The notes below the pieces were generated by a model. The model searched no databases and was not told the origin of the DNA. It saw only the letters and a list, made by a program, of their open reading frames with translations. The position numbers were made by a program, and so were the translations under genes. Positions 39,701 to 47,099 of a DNA stretch of 64,000 nt are shown here, one piece after another (positions within the stretch are counted from its first letter, which is position 1; every line of letters starts with the position of its first letter). The stretch comes from Undaria pinnatifida (Eukaryota > Sar > Phaeophyceae > Laminariales > Alariaceae), in the NCBI GenBank assembly GCA_012845835.1, contig JABAKD010000003.1:186501-250500 (forward strand), written 5' to 3'.

Positions 39701-42700
39701 TGTAAACTTGACGATCTTTATGACTCGCGATCTCGCGTTCTGCTGCTGCGTTCCACTGGGCGGCGTCGGGCGTGGCCCGTGCTTCCTTGATTGTCCGTGG
39801 AACATTCGGTTGCGTTGTTCCTACAGCGTACGCGTATTCCGTGAAGCCGAATGTGCCGTCCCTGAGGGCGACATCGGGGAACTCCCCCTTCACGGTAAAC
39901 GCGTAGGACAGGCGGCGAAACTCGATGATGGTCTTTGCAGTGGGTACGCTCGAAGCAGAACTGGTGGTTGCAGGCGTCGACGTGGAACCTCGTCCACCAC
40001 GACCATAGGTACCACGTCCACGTACAGACCCGCTGCCACGTCCACCACGCTGCGTGATGCCTCCCCGCGCAGATCCACCACGCGAAGCAGACCTGGTGAC
40101 TGCAGGCGTCGGCGCGGAACCTCGCCCACCACGAAACGAACCGCATCCACGCACAAACCACCCCGCGGTGCAGTTCCGGACGGAGCAGAACCAGAGGGCG
40201 ATGAACCAAGTGGCGGCGCCGGACCAGGTGACGATCCAGGAGAAGACGCACCGTTGACTGGCACCGGGGGACTACTCCCCCCGGCACGGCAGGGCTATCT
40301 TCCTCAGGCGTACCACTAGAAGTCCCAGGCGCATCGTTGGCAGGAGTTGATCCAGCAGGTGCAAGTTCAAGATCACGGCTGGTTGTCTCACAAATTTGTT
40401 CGAGAAGCTCAATCGTAGACGGATTCCCGACGGCATCCCCAACGGCACGTTCAGAAGAGAGCGAATCAACCGAGTGGTTGGAAGTGTAGTTTTGCATGTC
40501 TCTTAGCATGTCGACGTAGTCGTCGTACGTGAACTCCCCGTCGTCATGATCGCGCGCGTCCAACGAGGGCGCGACAGAAGGCGTCTCAATGAACATACCA
40601 TTTTGACTCATCCGAACACGTCGCGTCTCAGAGTTGTCGATCCGGTAGAACTTACTTTCCTCGCTGAATCCGACGAGCCGGCCTTCCCAAGCACGATGCT
40701 CCAGCTTATTGGTGTGGACCTCTTCGTGCACGAATGCCCGGGACCCGATCACCCGGAGATGGCCGAGATAGGCATCCTTGCCGTAGAGCGCCTTGTACGG
40801 CGTCCCGTTTTGCAGAGCTGCGAAAGGAGTCCGGTTGCTCAGGTAGACGGCCGTCTTCATCAGCTCTCCCCAAAGGAAGTTCGGAAGTGTCGAGTCGGCG
40901 AGAAAACAGCGCACAATGTTCAAAATCGTCCGTCCCGCACGCTCGTTCGCTCCGATCTGCTGAGGGGTGTTCGGAGAGGCAAACTCCAGCTTGATGCCGA
41001 CGTCTTGACAGTACTGACGGAACTCCGCGCTCGTGAATTCCGTGCCGCGGTCCCCGCGGAGGGTATGAATGCGCTCGCCGGTAGGAATCGCGGTCTCCTT
41101 GACGAACACCGCAAGGGTGTCCACAGAGCAGGTCTTGTTCTTCATGAGCACCACCTCCTTCCACTTGGTTCGCTGGTCAACGAACTAGACGGCGTATTTG
41201 AACCCGCCCAGAGATTTTGGCGTGAAGGGGTCGAGGGTGTCGACGGATACGAGCTGGAAAGGACGTAGAACATTGTAGGTGGGGCCTGCTTGGGGTGAGG
41301 TTGTTGTGCGCTCTTCCCGAGTGGGCAGGTAATACAGTTCTTAAGGTCACCGGTGAAGTCGACACCGCTAGCCGGCTCCTTCCTCAGGACGTCCAAGCTC
41401 TTGTGGTTGATGTGTCCCATGCGCCGGTGCCACAGCTCAGCGGACTCCGACTTTAAGGCAAGGCCGTCAGGGGCTCGCCCGAGGACCATCTGGCCCCCGG
41501 CGCCACTCCCTAGTTTCACCTCGATGGAGCACTCGAGTTTTCCGGCCGCGTCGTCCACCCCACAGGTTTGCATCAGGATAACCACGTCCCCCGACTCCAA
41601 ACTGGGGTTGACCGGATGAAACAACGTCGTCATTCCCTTCTGCATCGCCGCGGCCACGGAGAAGAGGTTGGTGCCCAAGTCCGGCGCCAAAACGACGCGA
41701 AAGGAGACGCGCCGGTCATTTCCGATGTCGTCCGTGACGGCGCCGAAGATAGTCCCCGTTGTTATGCCCTTGAGAAGATGCTGGCCGGCGGCGACGATCG
41801 TGTGAGGGACCTGAAGGTCTTCGACGTCGCACATGTGGGCCCGCACTCTTGGTGTAAGCGCAGGGTCGAGGCAGTGGTCGGTCGCTCCGTTGTCCAATAC
41901 CATCCGGATGCACGAGCCGTCTGAGCGAAAAGGAGAAAGCGACATGTCCGCAGGAGTCGCCATGAGCGCACCGAAAAACCCTGAAGGCAAGCGGTGGTCC
42001 TGTGCAGGCGACTCTGAGGAGATAGATGAAGGTGCCGCCGGAGTGGCGGCAGACGCCGCCGGAGGCGTCAGGGAAAATGCAGAAGACGAAGTTGCCGTAG
42101 CCGGTGGAGCGCGTTGGGCGCTGAAGGAGAACCCGAACGAAGTCGGCTCAGCGGGAGCCTGCGGCGCCGTCGCCGGAGTCGATTTCGCCAAGTGAGCGCT
42201 CCCGATGTTGGGTAGGTTGACCTGACCAGCGGAATACAGCAGCGCCAGGTTGGCAACCAAGCCTTGGAGTTTCTTCTGCTTGTTCGCGCGAAGCTCCTGC
42301 TGTATCTGACACTCAGCATGGCTGTGCGTGGTGGTGTTGTGGTAAGAGCACCATTTCGGCTGAGCACTCCCCCCATCACCGCCGCGCTTGTTCTTCCACT
42401 TCTTCTTCCCCGGCCTCGGACGATTTTTCTGCACTTGTTGGGGGCAGTCAGGCTGGAAATGCCGTACGCCTTGCATCGATGGCACTGGTCGGATGAGGAT
42501 GCCGCCCCCGGCCCGAGACCACGGGCCCCGACGCGTTGCGCGACTGCTGGTCCACGTAGAAGCGATTGGCCGTCTCCTGGAGGCGGTCAACGGACGTGAA
42601 TTCCTCACGGTAGTGCATTTCACGGATGAACTCAAAGTTTGGGGCCTTTGTTAGGCCCGAGAGCATGATGTCTAGGTAGACCTCCTTGGAGACCTCTCCC

Positions 42701-45700
42701 CCCAGGCCCTGGAGGCGAATCTTGAGATCCATTCCTTTCGGGAAGAAATAGGTGGAATCCCCGCCCGCCAGGTGCCGAAGGCCGAAGAGTTCTCTGTGAC
42801 ACGCACGCCGAGCTTCCTGGGTGTGAGCGTCCAAACGCTCGTTGAGGGCCTTCCAGGCCGCCGTTCCATCCGCCGCCTCTTCGTGAGTAAGGACGGTGGC
42901 GTACGCAGACCCGGAGGTGACAAAGAACAGGAGGGAGAACAGGCGACTGTTCGCCTGGTCCCACTTGGCCCTATCTCCCGCGTCCGGCTCAGGTTCCGCA
43001 GGGCTGTCGGCCCCGGCTAGGATGGGCTTAAGATCCGGCGCCAAGAGGTTGACTGCGTTCCGGAGTTTTGTCTTCCACACGCGAAAACCCTGCTGCCCCG
43101 AGATGGTCCCAACGGCGGGCAGCATGCGGTGGAGCCCGGAGCTCGATGATTCCGCCATCGCTGAGAACCAGGGTCACACTCCCGGGCGCAGTCAGGTTTT
43201 CGGCACACGTACGACGCCCCGGGATCCTGAAAAGGGTCGGCGCGCCTAAGAAGGATACGGTGCAATCCTACACAGGGGTAGGCTTAGTTCAGGTCGCAGC
43301 TCCGTAGCTCACGACCCACGTTCGGCGTTAGCTATCCAGCGTCCAGACCACTGCGCCCCGTCAAGCACAGCTTATGACCAACCGCAGGTGGCGGAACTGC
43401 GGTGTTGAGACGACGGAGTAGCCAGCTCCGGCCGCGTCCTGCAGGTACACGGGTCAGATGCACTGCTGAGACTTGCTATGCGTCTTGCAGCGTAGACGTT
43501 TGGCTGCTGCACGGATGCAAATAGGCCTGTTCAGATCCCCAGCCTACACACGCACCGATAAAAAAAACAGCACGAGGGAGATATCTTGGACAGACCTATC
43601 TCGCGTATACCACAACGCGCAGGTATACCTCGCGTGTACTACAACGCGCAGGCAAATTTACGTGAGCGGGTGACGTAGGTATAGCGGCAGCAGCAGGCGG
43701 CTACCAGCTAACAGTCGTATCCTCAGCCTACACACGCTACCAAGCCGGCAACTCGGTGCGTGGGAAATATCTTGGACAGACTACGCCTCGCGAGAGAACC
43801 ACGCGCAGGCGATTTCGGTCGCCACTTACAGACACAAAGAACACCGAGAACGGTGCGCCGCGCGCAGAACTAACAACCTGCACAACCCTATTCGCCGACC
43901 GAAATCAACGCCTAGAAGTTGTGCTCCCGAATGCTTTACACAAACAGTACCGAAAGTGCAGCCGAGAGCCCAGGGGATCAGTCCGGGCCCAGTAAGCAAG
44001 CGGGTTGACTCAGTGTGGCCTCCAGCAGAAAGCAGACTCCGGGAGTTGCTCCCCGCGGAAAATTTTTCAAAAATATCCAAATCCTGGAGGATCCAAAAAT
44101 ATCCAAATCCTGGAGGATCCAAAAATATCCAAATCCTGGAGCACGGGTGTGATCTCCACAGCACTCGGCGACAGCAGTAGACGCGCAGTCGCCGCAGGCT
44201 CCCACTCACACAGACGAGGCTCATAACCTGTCATGGATAATGTGTGATACGCTGGCACGGTGGTTTGACAGGCTGTGCCGTCGACGTTGGTCGAGGTGAT
44301 GGCACGGTGCGAGAGGATAGCCTGGAAGACGAAGTGCTTCCGAGGTGTAGAGAAGATGTTGAATAGTACAACGGTGGCGCTTAATTTGGCCAATACACAC
44401 AGATATAAACCGCAGAGTTGCAGGAGCCCAGACGACGGCTGCTTCCCAGGGATGACCAAGGGATGGCCAGGACAGCTATGATCCGGAAAGATCTACAAGA
44501 GAGAGCTACACGAGAGAGTGAGCTACCTGGACATCAAGCGGATAATCCTACGGAAGTAATTCCTCCGCACACATACGTACGTTGCACTCGAACCGACACC
44601 TAAGAGATCTACGATACACAAGAGCAGTGCTACTGAACATTGACTCATAATGGCTATGTGCTAACATTTCCATAACAAAAACGAAAAACCAAAATGGGGC
44701 TATCGGGATCTCTGCTGCTAGTTTCTGCTATCTGGTCAGCGAGGTTTAGTCACTTTTTAGTTCAGCTTCTTTTTTTGCAGTTGCTTTTTATTGATAGTTT
44801 TTCCTTGTTCGGACTGGCTCTTACCGCCAAAACACAAAAACGAGAAAAAAAAGACGGCACCCTGGTGGTATAGCCCAGGTAGTGAGAGGCGTGTTTTACA
44901 GCGTCGTTGCCAACCGACGCCAATCCCAGCAGGGGGGGGGGGCGCGGGGGGCGGATGGGGGGTAGGGGTTCGTGGGGGGCGCCGTCTTTTCTCTTACAAT
45001 ACGAAAGGACCAAAAGCAGTTGTAAGTGTTGGTATTTGGGAGCTCATCGTGGGAAGCGGGCGGGGGGAGGAGGGACGAGGGACCCCATGTTTAATCCCCC
45101 CAAAAGAAGCATGCCACGATAGAGGTGTGCACCAGTTTTTTTTCTGAGGTTCCTCAAATTTGGGAGCTTAAGACCTCGCCCAAAAAACCGATTTCGAGAA
45201 AAACAAAGCTGCTGTCGGAATACAAAATACCCACGGCCTAGGTACACGACGAGAACCATGCAAAAAAAAACGGGCGAAATTCCGACGGTTTTGGGTTAAG
45301 GAGCCCCGTCATTCAGAAAATATTTTGGACGAAAACTGCTACCTCTGTCGTAGCATGCGTCTAAAAAGTAATATTTTAGCCCCATTTCCTCGGTTCTTGG
45401 TTAAAAAAAAAGTCCTTGTGTCTCAGGGACGCAGCAACATGGACAAGGAATCAAACTACGACCCCCGCTGGAGAAACGGAAAATTGCTCCAGGAAGCGCT
45501 CGAAAAATCACGTACTGTAATACGAGTGGTGTGTTGTTTCTGTGTTTCGTTTTGGGTGGAGAATTGGTGAATGTGTTCATTAAAAATAAAAAACACGCTA
45601 CGCACAGCTGCGAGATCGAGGATTTCGTCGAAACTCATATTTGCGAGCTGTGTGTGCTGCTTCGATCGCGCGTGTTACAGGGGTGTGCATGTCCTCAAGA

Positions 45701-46995
45701 AGGATATATAGGTAGGCGAACCTCATTAGTGCTAGCTACTCTGTCAACAGGGTGACATAACGACGTTCAGTCTATATTCACTCTGCGCTTATGCACCACA
45801 AAGCTCTTTTTGAGGGCAACTTCTGTAACAACATTTACCGTGTGGAATGCGATGCCTGACCCTTCCTTTTGAGTTGCTCGAGTTGCCCCAAGTCCCTTCG
45901 GGCCTGTGGGTTACTATGGGGGGGTGCTTCGGCGTTTGGGGGCACACGCGTATCCTCGGGGTTCACTACAGATGCGTAGGCATGCATGTTGTTACTCAAA
46001 CCGTAGCAGGTATGTACTACCTGTAACCGACATATAGAGACCTGGGGAACGTCACCGACTGTGGCGCAGATCACATCGCCTCTGTTTCTCTCGTTGTTGC
46101 GGTGGGAGGCTCCCAATAGTGCCGGCATATACCGGCGCTATTCAGGGCACGGGCACTCCAGTTGGTGCCCCGATTTAAGAGCGCCCCGTGACAAGCCGAA
46201 ACGAGCGCTCTTAACTACACATCGTTCTCATGTTCTCATCTGTAGTGGCAAATGTCAAGCTTTTAGTATAGGCGGGACATGCCGATTTGATCGCTCGAAT
46301 ACCCTTATCCTGCGCGGGTACTCGACACTCACTGCACTAAACACGGCTGCGCAATGCACTATATTCAGGGCATCGACAATGATAGGAAATAGCGATACTA
46401 TTGCTACTGCTCCGTAGAGAGTTTCTATACTCGTAGGGAGTTCTAGTCGTGCCAAGAGATTTCGTCGGCACCGCAGAGAACAGCAGTGACACTATTCTAC
46501 CGGCACTAATGGGAGCGCCCCCCTAGTCTGTGATCTTCGTCCATCTCCGAGCCGGGTGTGCAGCAACGCTGACCCCGGGTCCTTGGGAGTCCAGGGGTGT
46601 ACAGCATGACAAAAAAACACGCCGCACTTTCTGTACCGGGCTGATGTATGCGTGCCGGGTCATGACGTAAGCTTGAGATGACAGCATCAGGCCGGCCACG
46701 ACACTGAGGCTTGCGGCACAAACAGTCGGGGGTGGCCTTTGACCCAACGAGCCTATACATGCAACACAGCAACACATCCAGCGACTGCTGCTTCCTGTGA
46801 GCTGTGAGCTGCTTCTTGAGGCAGCGGATGATACGTACTTGCAGTGGAAATAATTCCCAGCTGATAATTTCCAGGCGGAACAAAACAAATCACCTGCTCA
46901 ATGACCACTGTTCCAGCATTCTTGAAGTCAAAGGCTCGCTCGGGGAACATCGACAGCTCACGGTTGAGGCCGGAGAGCTCACTCTCGATATCCAT
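27470..46995 (-). CDS. METTL21-type protein-lysine methyltransferase (4 exons)
   Basis: Predicted class I S-adenosylmethionine-dependent methyltransferase of the METTL21/FAM86 group, which methylates lysines of chaperones and translation factors. Exons on the minus strand: 46995-46894, 35712-35578, 31132-30191 and 27727-27470, all joining in phase 0 (34+45+314+85 residues, about 478 in total). Motifs: VVIEQ then VGSVVWDAEVLLAHYL (substrate and N-terminal block), IELGAGTGLAGI (motif I, SAM binding), HVVLTD (post I), DLVVAADVVYLKDL (motif with the family's D-x-Y region), ALMVFEQRR (late strand) and ARVRMFRMRR at the C-terminus. A Gly/Ser-rich insert of about 200 residues separates post I from the next strand; relatives are usually only 200-300 residues long. 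Intron 1 (11 kb) contains a Copia element. Substrate cannot be deduced. Confidence 0.88.
27885..28055 (-). mobile_element. LINE-like 3' end, fragment 1
   Basis: The minus strand matches the end of 34900-35525: 'gcccaaatgttggaggtgtc' type coding end, then 'aagtcatttgacc' region, bordered by a poly-G/C run. Lies in intron 3 of the methyltransferase gene. Confidence 0.55.
28072..28215 (-). mobile_element. LINE-like 3' end, fragment 2
   Basis: A second, tandemly placed copy of the same 3' end with its own poly-C/G border. Shares 'cttaagtcatttgacc', 'ggagcaccgtt' and 'tagagaca' with fragment 1. Confidence 0.55.
28216..28830. other. Intron 3 stretch, nothing recognised
   Basis: No repeat shared within the window and no exon. 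A short (TA)n run sits at 28713-28724. Confidence 0.35.
28835..28910 (+). repeat. Dispersed repeat with CCGCCTTAT motifs, copy 3
   Basis: Three 'gggataccgcctta' boxes then 'ttattgggagacccctactg', as at 540-600 and 7360-7420. Confidence 0.55.
28911..29699. other. Intron 3 stretch, nothing recognised
   Basis: AT-richer patches around 29000-29100 and no repeat or coding signal that can be supported. Confidence 0.35.
29700..30140 (+). mobile_element. MITE-A copy 6, diverged and enlarged
   Basis: Has 'gtggctccttaacccaattt', 'cctaagccacgg', 'catcgggttgcacatatcac' and 'tcagtttttgggtgggg', then about 200 bp of extra sequence before 'gctgcacccctatcgtgag'. Placed next to the donor site of methyltransferase exon 3. 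Confidence 0.55.
30191..31132 (-). CDS. Methyltransferase exon 3 with Gly/Ser-rich insert
   Basis: Acceptor cccccgcag|GTA at the high end and donor ATCAAG|gtgggt at the low end, 942 nt, phase 0 on both sides. Starts VAARLGAHVVLTDQSKLLP and ends DLVVAADVVYLKDLWDAMAF. The middle (about 30500-30900) is a triplet-repeat tract coding Gly/Ser/Asn/Asp/Thr. After it, ELLFSNDKEDLVRWL resembles the family's 'L.W' strand. Confidence 0.85.
30500..30905. repeat. Trinucleotide tract (ACC/GCC/ACT) inside exon 3
   Basis: On the + strand nearly every third base is C with acc, gcc, gct, act, atc triplets. Because the unit is 3 bp the coding frame on the minus strand stays open. Confidence 0.85.
31583..31890 (+). 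mobile_element. MITE-C copy 2
   Basis: Starts gagtcatcccacggg, contains 'ctcctaacacgaggagc' and ends ggattgactc, an inverted match to its start. Just upstream, 31205-31300 and 31505-31575 are two copies of a short 'ttggctcaggttgc.ccgc..ttat' repeat. In intron 2 of the methyltransferase gene. Confidence 0.65.
32239..32412 (-). mobile_element. MITE-E copy 2, nested in MITE-A copy 7
   Basis: About 174 bp between gtcactcgcgccagtgac and gtcactcgcgcgag. The interior 'gatggttagctacgctgcac' is the reverse complement of that in copy 1. Confidence 0.65.
32484..32957 (+). repeat. Five-fold ~95-bp tandem repeat of a MITE-A half
   Basis: Each unit has a 'ggtagcagtttt' start, 'tctcc.aaatcagttttgggttaagacagg', 'tcttaagctacgaaagtaa' and 'aaaaaagtgg'. 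Confidence 0.85.
32983..33233 (+). mobile_element. MITE-C copy 3, complete
   Basis: 251 bp from gagtcatcccac to gcgggatgactc (inverted termini), 3 bp after the end of MITE-A copy 7. Shares 'cttctaacacgaggagctca' with the other copies. Confidence 0.7.
33290..33890 (+). mobile_element. MITE-A copy 8 interrupted by SINE-1
   Basis: Left part 33290-33500 has 'gaggctccttaaaaccta', 'acctgggccctgagatattt' and 'caaaatcagttacttgggg'. The right part resumes after 33835 with 'gcacctctatcggagtatgtgtc'. A further reversed piece of the family lies at 33895-33965 and 34230-34310. Confidence 0.6.
33503..33834 (+). repeat. SINE-1, full-length tRNA-derived SINE
   Basis: A tRNA-like head (about 33503-33590) has an A-box-like stretch at about 33516-33530 and a strong B box, gagttcgaatccc at 33561-33573. 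The non-tRNA body includes cgacacctgtgaccacggct and the tail is (AAAAC)n at 33796-33834. RNA polymerase III promoter plus body plus simple tail is the SINE layout. Folding into a true tRNA is poor, so it is not called a tRNA gene. Inserted in MITE-A copy 8. Confidence 0.75.
33966..34900. other. Intron 2 stretch with MITE-A scraps
   Basis: Reversed MITE-A segments at about 34230-34310 ('ccgacggttttgggctaagg') and a lone right terminus (atcgtagcacgcgtc) at 34807-34821. No exon seen. Confidence 0.4.
34900..35525 (+). mobile_element. Remnant of a LINE-like (non-LTR) retrotransposon 3' end
   Basis: Broken frames give a protein tail typical of non-LTR reverse transcriptase ORFs: MKTYLHGPMDYANKLNMRFW, then CPYGTALESR in one frame and VGECAMHKEERDALEEE in another. 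Together they form a C-x-n-H/C zinc-knuckle-like pattern interrupted by a frameshift near 35195. Ends in a poly-C run at 35528-35541. No reverse transcriptase core is left. Confidence 0.5.
35578..35712 (-). CDS. Methyltransferase exon 2 (SAM motif I)
   Basis: Acceptor ggccgcag|GAC and donor GGCATC|gtgagt, 135 nt, phase 0. Encodes VGSVVWDAEVLLAHYLDRAY then RRVIELGAGTGLAGI, the clearest family signature in the gene. Confidence 0.9.
35760..36065 (+). repeat. Fold-back element arm fragment
   Basis: Shares 'actcattt.a.gcacagccgt', 'ggtcgtatgaccgt', 'cctcgcatccc', 'ggacggagcacgtcgg' and 'atggatgacag' with the arms at 58655-59260 and 60560-61165. A shorter scrap lies at 27755-27840. Confidence 0.6.
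36340..36880 (+). repeat. Fold-back element arm, diverged single copy
   Basis: Same order of boxes as the right arm at 60560-61000 ('cagatatcgcgtgcaccaagcgcgaa', 'cctcgtgggtgccttaccatat', 'ttgcgcggagttaaggctctcc'), preceded by a partial duplication with poly-G at 36347-36360. Confidence 0.65.
36881..37496. other. Intron 1 stretch left of the Copia element
   Basis: No repeat or exon recognised; ends in the copy of the 5-bp target duplication aaaac. Confidence 0.4.
37497..37934 (-). repeat. Copia 3' LTR
   Basis: 438 bp. By eye it differs from the other LTR at about 14 positions plus one 11-bp indel, i.e. near 97% identity. Confidence 0.95.
38183..39022 (-). CDS. Copia RNase H / polyprotein C-terminus
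   Basis: Has YQGIVGCLMYVSQVLRYDIM, VFSDSNWANSPDNRKSTSCY (RNase H first catalytic block), MEAELVASALAMKEA, YCDNTATLHAL and RTKHIPLRFFFRELV, all standard Copia RNase H landmarks. The C-terminal end consists of tandem INSQF repeats from a 15-bp unit. Confidence 0.9.
   Translation of the reverse strand: MFGMWECKPTNAPGYGPELSNQQPDGTLLDEEEKKRYQGIVGCLMYVSQVLRYDIMYAIGQLARPMVKLSKVHMVAAKHTLRYLAGITDFSITYERGGFKLAVFSDSNWANSPDNRKSTSCYLSMLCDAPIGFKSGLQGLTAMSTMEAELVASALAMKEAVFCSNMLSELGFVKDFAKVPLYCDNTATLHALGNRSFSSRTKHIPLRFFFRELVSEGRISIHYIPTDITPADIGTKHLNKHRFRNLLDIISNLNVNDFINNQFINSQFINSQFINSQFN
38190..38253. repeat. 15-bp tandem repeat at the end of the Copia ORF
   Basis: Four units of 'gaactggctgttgat', in frame with the polyprotein, giving the peptide F-I-N-S-Q repeated. 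Confidence 0.9.
39086..39544 (-). CDS. Copia reverse transcriptase, C-terminal part
   Basis: Contains VFVEQPPGFEVKDKNGGE, LEKSLFGLAQSPGNWF and the catalytic YVDDLLLAS. Separated from the preceding segment and from RNase H by frame breaks near 39540 and 39050. Confidence 0.9.
   Translation of the reverse strand: MHDSERADHMLHSRALRPASAPDGRLTALLYADIQELVFVEQPPGFEVKDKNGGELVMQLEKSLFGLAQSPGNWFNTIDPALVEIGFVPLQSDTCVFLYDHDGVRIYLTLYVDDLLLASNNSDAMAMVKGKLKQRFKMTDMGAVSLVLGMEI
39537..40154 (-). CDS. Copia linker and reverse transcriptase N-terminal part
   Basis: Arg/Gly-rich linker (RGRGTYGRGGRGS repeats), then PRTIKEARATPDAAQWNAAA and INSKWVFRRKADGSFKARVV, the start of the Copia RT domain. A frameshift follows the ARVVAQG motif. 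Confidence 0.85.
   Translation of the reverse strand: MRGCGSFRGGRGSAPTPAVTRSASRGGSARGGITQRGGRGSGSVRGRGTYGRGGRGSTSTPATTSSASSVPTAKTIIEFRRLSYAFTVKGEFPDVALRDGTFGFTEYAYAVGTTQPNVPRTIKEARATPDAAQWNAAAEREIASHKDRQVYKLVPRSAVPAGRKRINSKWVFRRKADGSFKARVVAQGWIKFLALTLAEYTPRCA
39718..41154 (-). CDS. Copia integrase core
   Basis: Integrase core with LRGDRGTEFTS, SPNTPQQIGANERAGRT (D and E of the DDE triad) and VYLSNRTPF, then the G-K-A-Y-L-G-H-L and GSRAFVH Copia features. The real frame is lost beyond about 40280. Upstream there is an in-frame TAG near 41188. Confidence 0.9.
   Translation of the reverse strand: MVLMKNKTCSVDTLAVFVKETAIPTGERIHTLRGDRGTEFTSAEFRQYCQDVGIKLEFASPNTPQQIGANERAGRTILNIVRCFLADSTLPNFLWGELMKTAVYLSNRTPFAALQNGTPYKALYGKDAYLGHLRVIGSRAFVHEEVHTNKLEHRAWEGRLVGFSEESKFYRIDNSETRRVRMSQNGMFIETPSVAPSLDARDHDDGEFTYDDYVDMLRDMQNYTSNHSVDSLSSERAVGDAVGNPSTIELLEQICETTSRDLELAPAGSTPANDAPGTSSGTPEEDSPAVPGGVVPRCQSTVRLLLDRHLVRRRHLVHRPLVLLRPELHRGVVCAWMRFVSWWARFRADACSHQVCFAWWICAGRHHAAWWTWQRVCTWTWYLWSWWTRFHVDACNHQFCFERTHCKDHHRVSPPVLRVYREGGVPRCRPQGRHIRLHGIRVRCRNNATECSTDNQGSTGHARRRPVERSSRTRDRES
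41142..42635 (-). CDS. Copia zinc-knuckle end, protease and pre-integrase
   Basis: After HFQPDCPQQ (second half of the CCHC knuckle) come a Pro/Ala-rich linker, the protease VLDNGATDHCL, and the pre-integrase H-H-C-C block ELWHRRMGHINHKSLD ... NCITCPLGK. The frame is lost near 41283, where an alternative frame continues PTYNVLRPFQLVSVDT. Confidence 0.9.
   Translation of the reverse strand: MSSSVKCTTVRNSRPLTASRRRPIASTWTSSRATRRGPWSRAGGGILIRPVPSMQGVRHFQPDCPQQVQKNRPRPGKKKWKNKRGGDGGSAQPKWCSYHNTTTHSHAECQIQQELRANKQKKLQGLVANLALLYSAGQVNLPNIGSAHLAKSTPATAPQAPAEPTSFGFSFSAQRAPPATATSSSAFSLTPPAASAATPAAPSSISSESPAQDHRLPSGFFGALMATPADMSLSPFRSDGSCIRMVLDNGATDHCLDPALTPRVRAHMCDVEDLQVPHTIVAAGQHLLKGITTGTIFGAVTDDIGNDRRVSFRVVLAPDLGTNLFSVAAAMQKGMTTLFHPVNPSLESGDVVILMQTCGVDDAAGKLECSIEVKLGSGAGGQMVLGRAPDGLALKSESAELWHRRMGHINHKSLDVLRKEPASGVDFTGDLKNCITCPLGKSAQQPHPKQAPPTMFYVLSSSYPSTPSTPSRQNLWAGSNTPSSSLTSEPSGRRWCS
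42448..43158 (-). CDS. Copia gag
   Basis: Starts MAESSSSGLHRMLPAVGTIS. Gag of the UBN2 type with FRVWKTKLRNAVNLL, WKALNERLDAHTQEAR, LRHLAGGDSTYFF, and RLQETANRFYVDQQ. Ends in a frame break within the first half of the zinc knuckle (CHRCKAYG). Confidence 0.85.
   Translation of the reverse strand: MAESSSSGLHRMLPAVGTISGQQGFRVWKTKLRNAVNLLAPDLKPILAGADSPAEPEPDAGDRAKWDQANSRLFSLLFFVTSGSAYATVLTHEEAADGTAAWKALNERLDAHTQEARRACHRELFGLRHLAGGDSTYFFPKGMDLKIRLQGLGGEVSKEVYLDIMLSGLTKAPNFEFIREMHYREEFTSVDRLQETANRFYVDQQSRNASGPVVSGRGRHPHPTSAIDARRTAFPA
43159..44228 (-). other. Copia leader region
   Basis: Untranslated leader between 5' LTR and gag. Carries three 26-bp tandem units of 'aaaaatatccaaatcctgga' plus 'ggatcc' at 44065-44143. 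Confidence 0.7.
44229..44677 (-). repeat. Copia 5' LTR
   Basis: 449 bp, transcribed leftward; followed at its right by the target duplication aaaac. Confidence 0.95.
44820..44935 (-). repeat. Fold-back element end fragment
   Basis: 'taccgccaaaa', 'aaaaaaaagacggcaccctgg' and 'tgttttacagcgtcgttgcca' match the outer part of the right arm at 60988-61085. Confidence 0.6.
45106..45361 (-). mobile_element. MITE-A copy 9, complete, reversed
   Basis: Full unit in the opposite orientation: left gcatgccacgatagaggtg, right cctctgtcgtagcatgcgtc, interior 'gttaaggagccccgtcattc' reversed. Confidence 0.85.
45560..45820 (+). repeat. Duplicated segment, partner of 8085-8325
   Basis: Carries the frame CEIEDFVETHICELCVLLR, compared with CEIEYFVETHLCKLCVILR in the other copy. 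Downstream 'ctctgtcaacagggtgac' also matches. Confidence 0.6.
46110..46515. mobile_element. MITE-F copy 1
   Basis: Terminal inverted repeats ctcccaatagtgccgg and ccggcactaatgggag (15 of 16 match). Interior 46156-46300 is a reversed copy of MITE-G (50618-50748). In intron 1 of the methyltransferase gene, about 380 bp from exon 1. Confidence 0.7.
46894..46995 (-). CDS. Methyltransferase exon 1
   Basis: ATG at 46995-46993; 34 residues starting MDIESELSGLNREL and ending NAGTVVIEQ; donor GAGCAG|gtgatt, phase 0. The end fits the short strand that precedes the SAM domain in METTL21 proteins. The exon start is taken at the first ATG; no TATA box is evident. Confidence 0.75.
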
Positions 46996-47099
46996 AGTGG
47001 TATGCTGAGCTGGGCTAGTGCAGAGCACAGAGCAGACAGCAGAGCCAGCGCAAAAGAAAACAAATGGCGGCGGCCGTGGGCTGTGTGGGCAGTACCCCT

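Larger units (their letters stand above)
37497..44677 (-). mobile_element. Copia-type LTR retrotransposon, complete but mutated
   Basis: 7.18 kb element in intron 1 of the methyltransferase gene, same transcriptional strand. LTRs at 37497-37934 and 44229-44677 begin tgt and end aca; flanking aaaac occurs on both sides (37492-37496 and 44678-44682), a perfect 5-bp target duplication. Order of coding parts on the minus strand: gag, zinc knuckle, protease, integrase, reverse transcriptase, RNase H, which is the Copia (Pseudoviridae-type) order. A primer-site-like segment (ggttatgagcc) follows the 5' LTR and a polypurine tract (ttgagggggg) precedes the 3' LTR. Several frameshifts and a stop make this copy non-autonomous. 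Confidence 0.95.

Noticed and set aside
39594..41268. + strand ORFs of 240 codons over the Copia element
   Set aside because: Antisense shadows of the integrase and RT segments.
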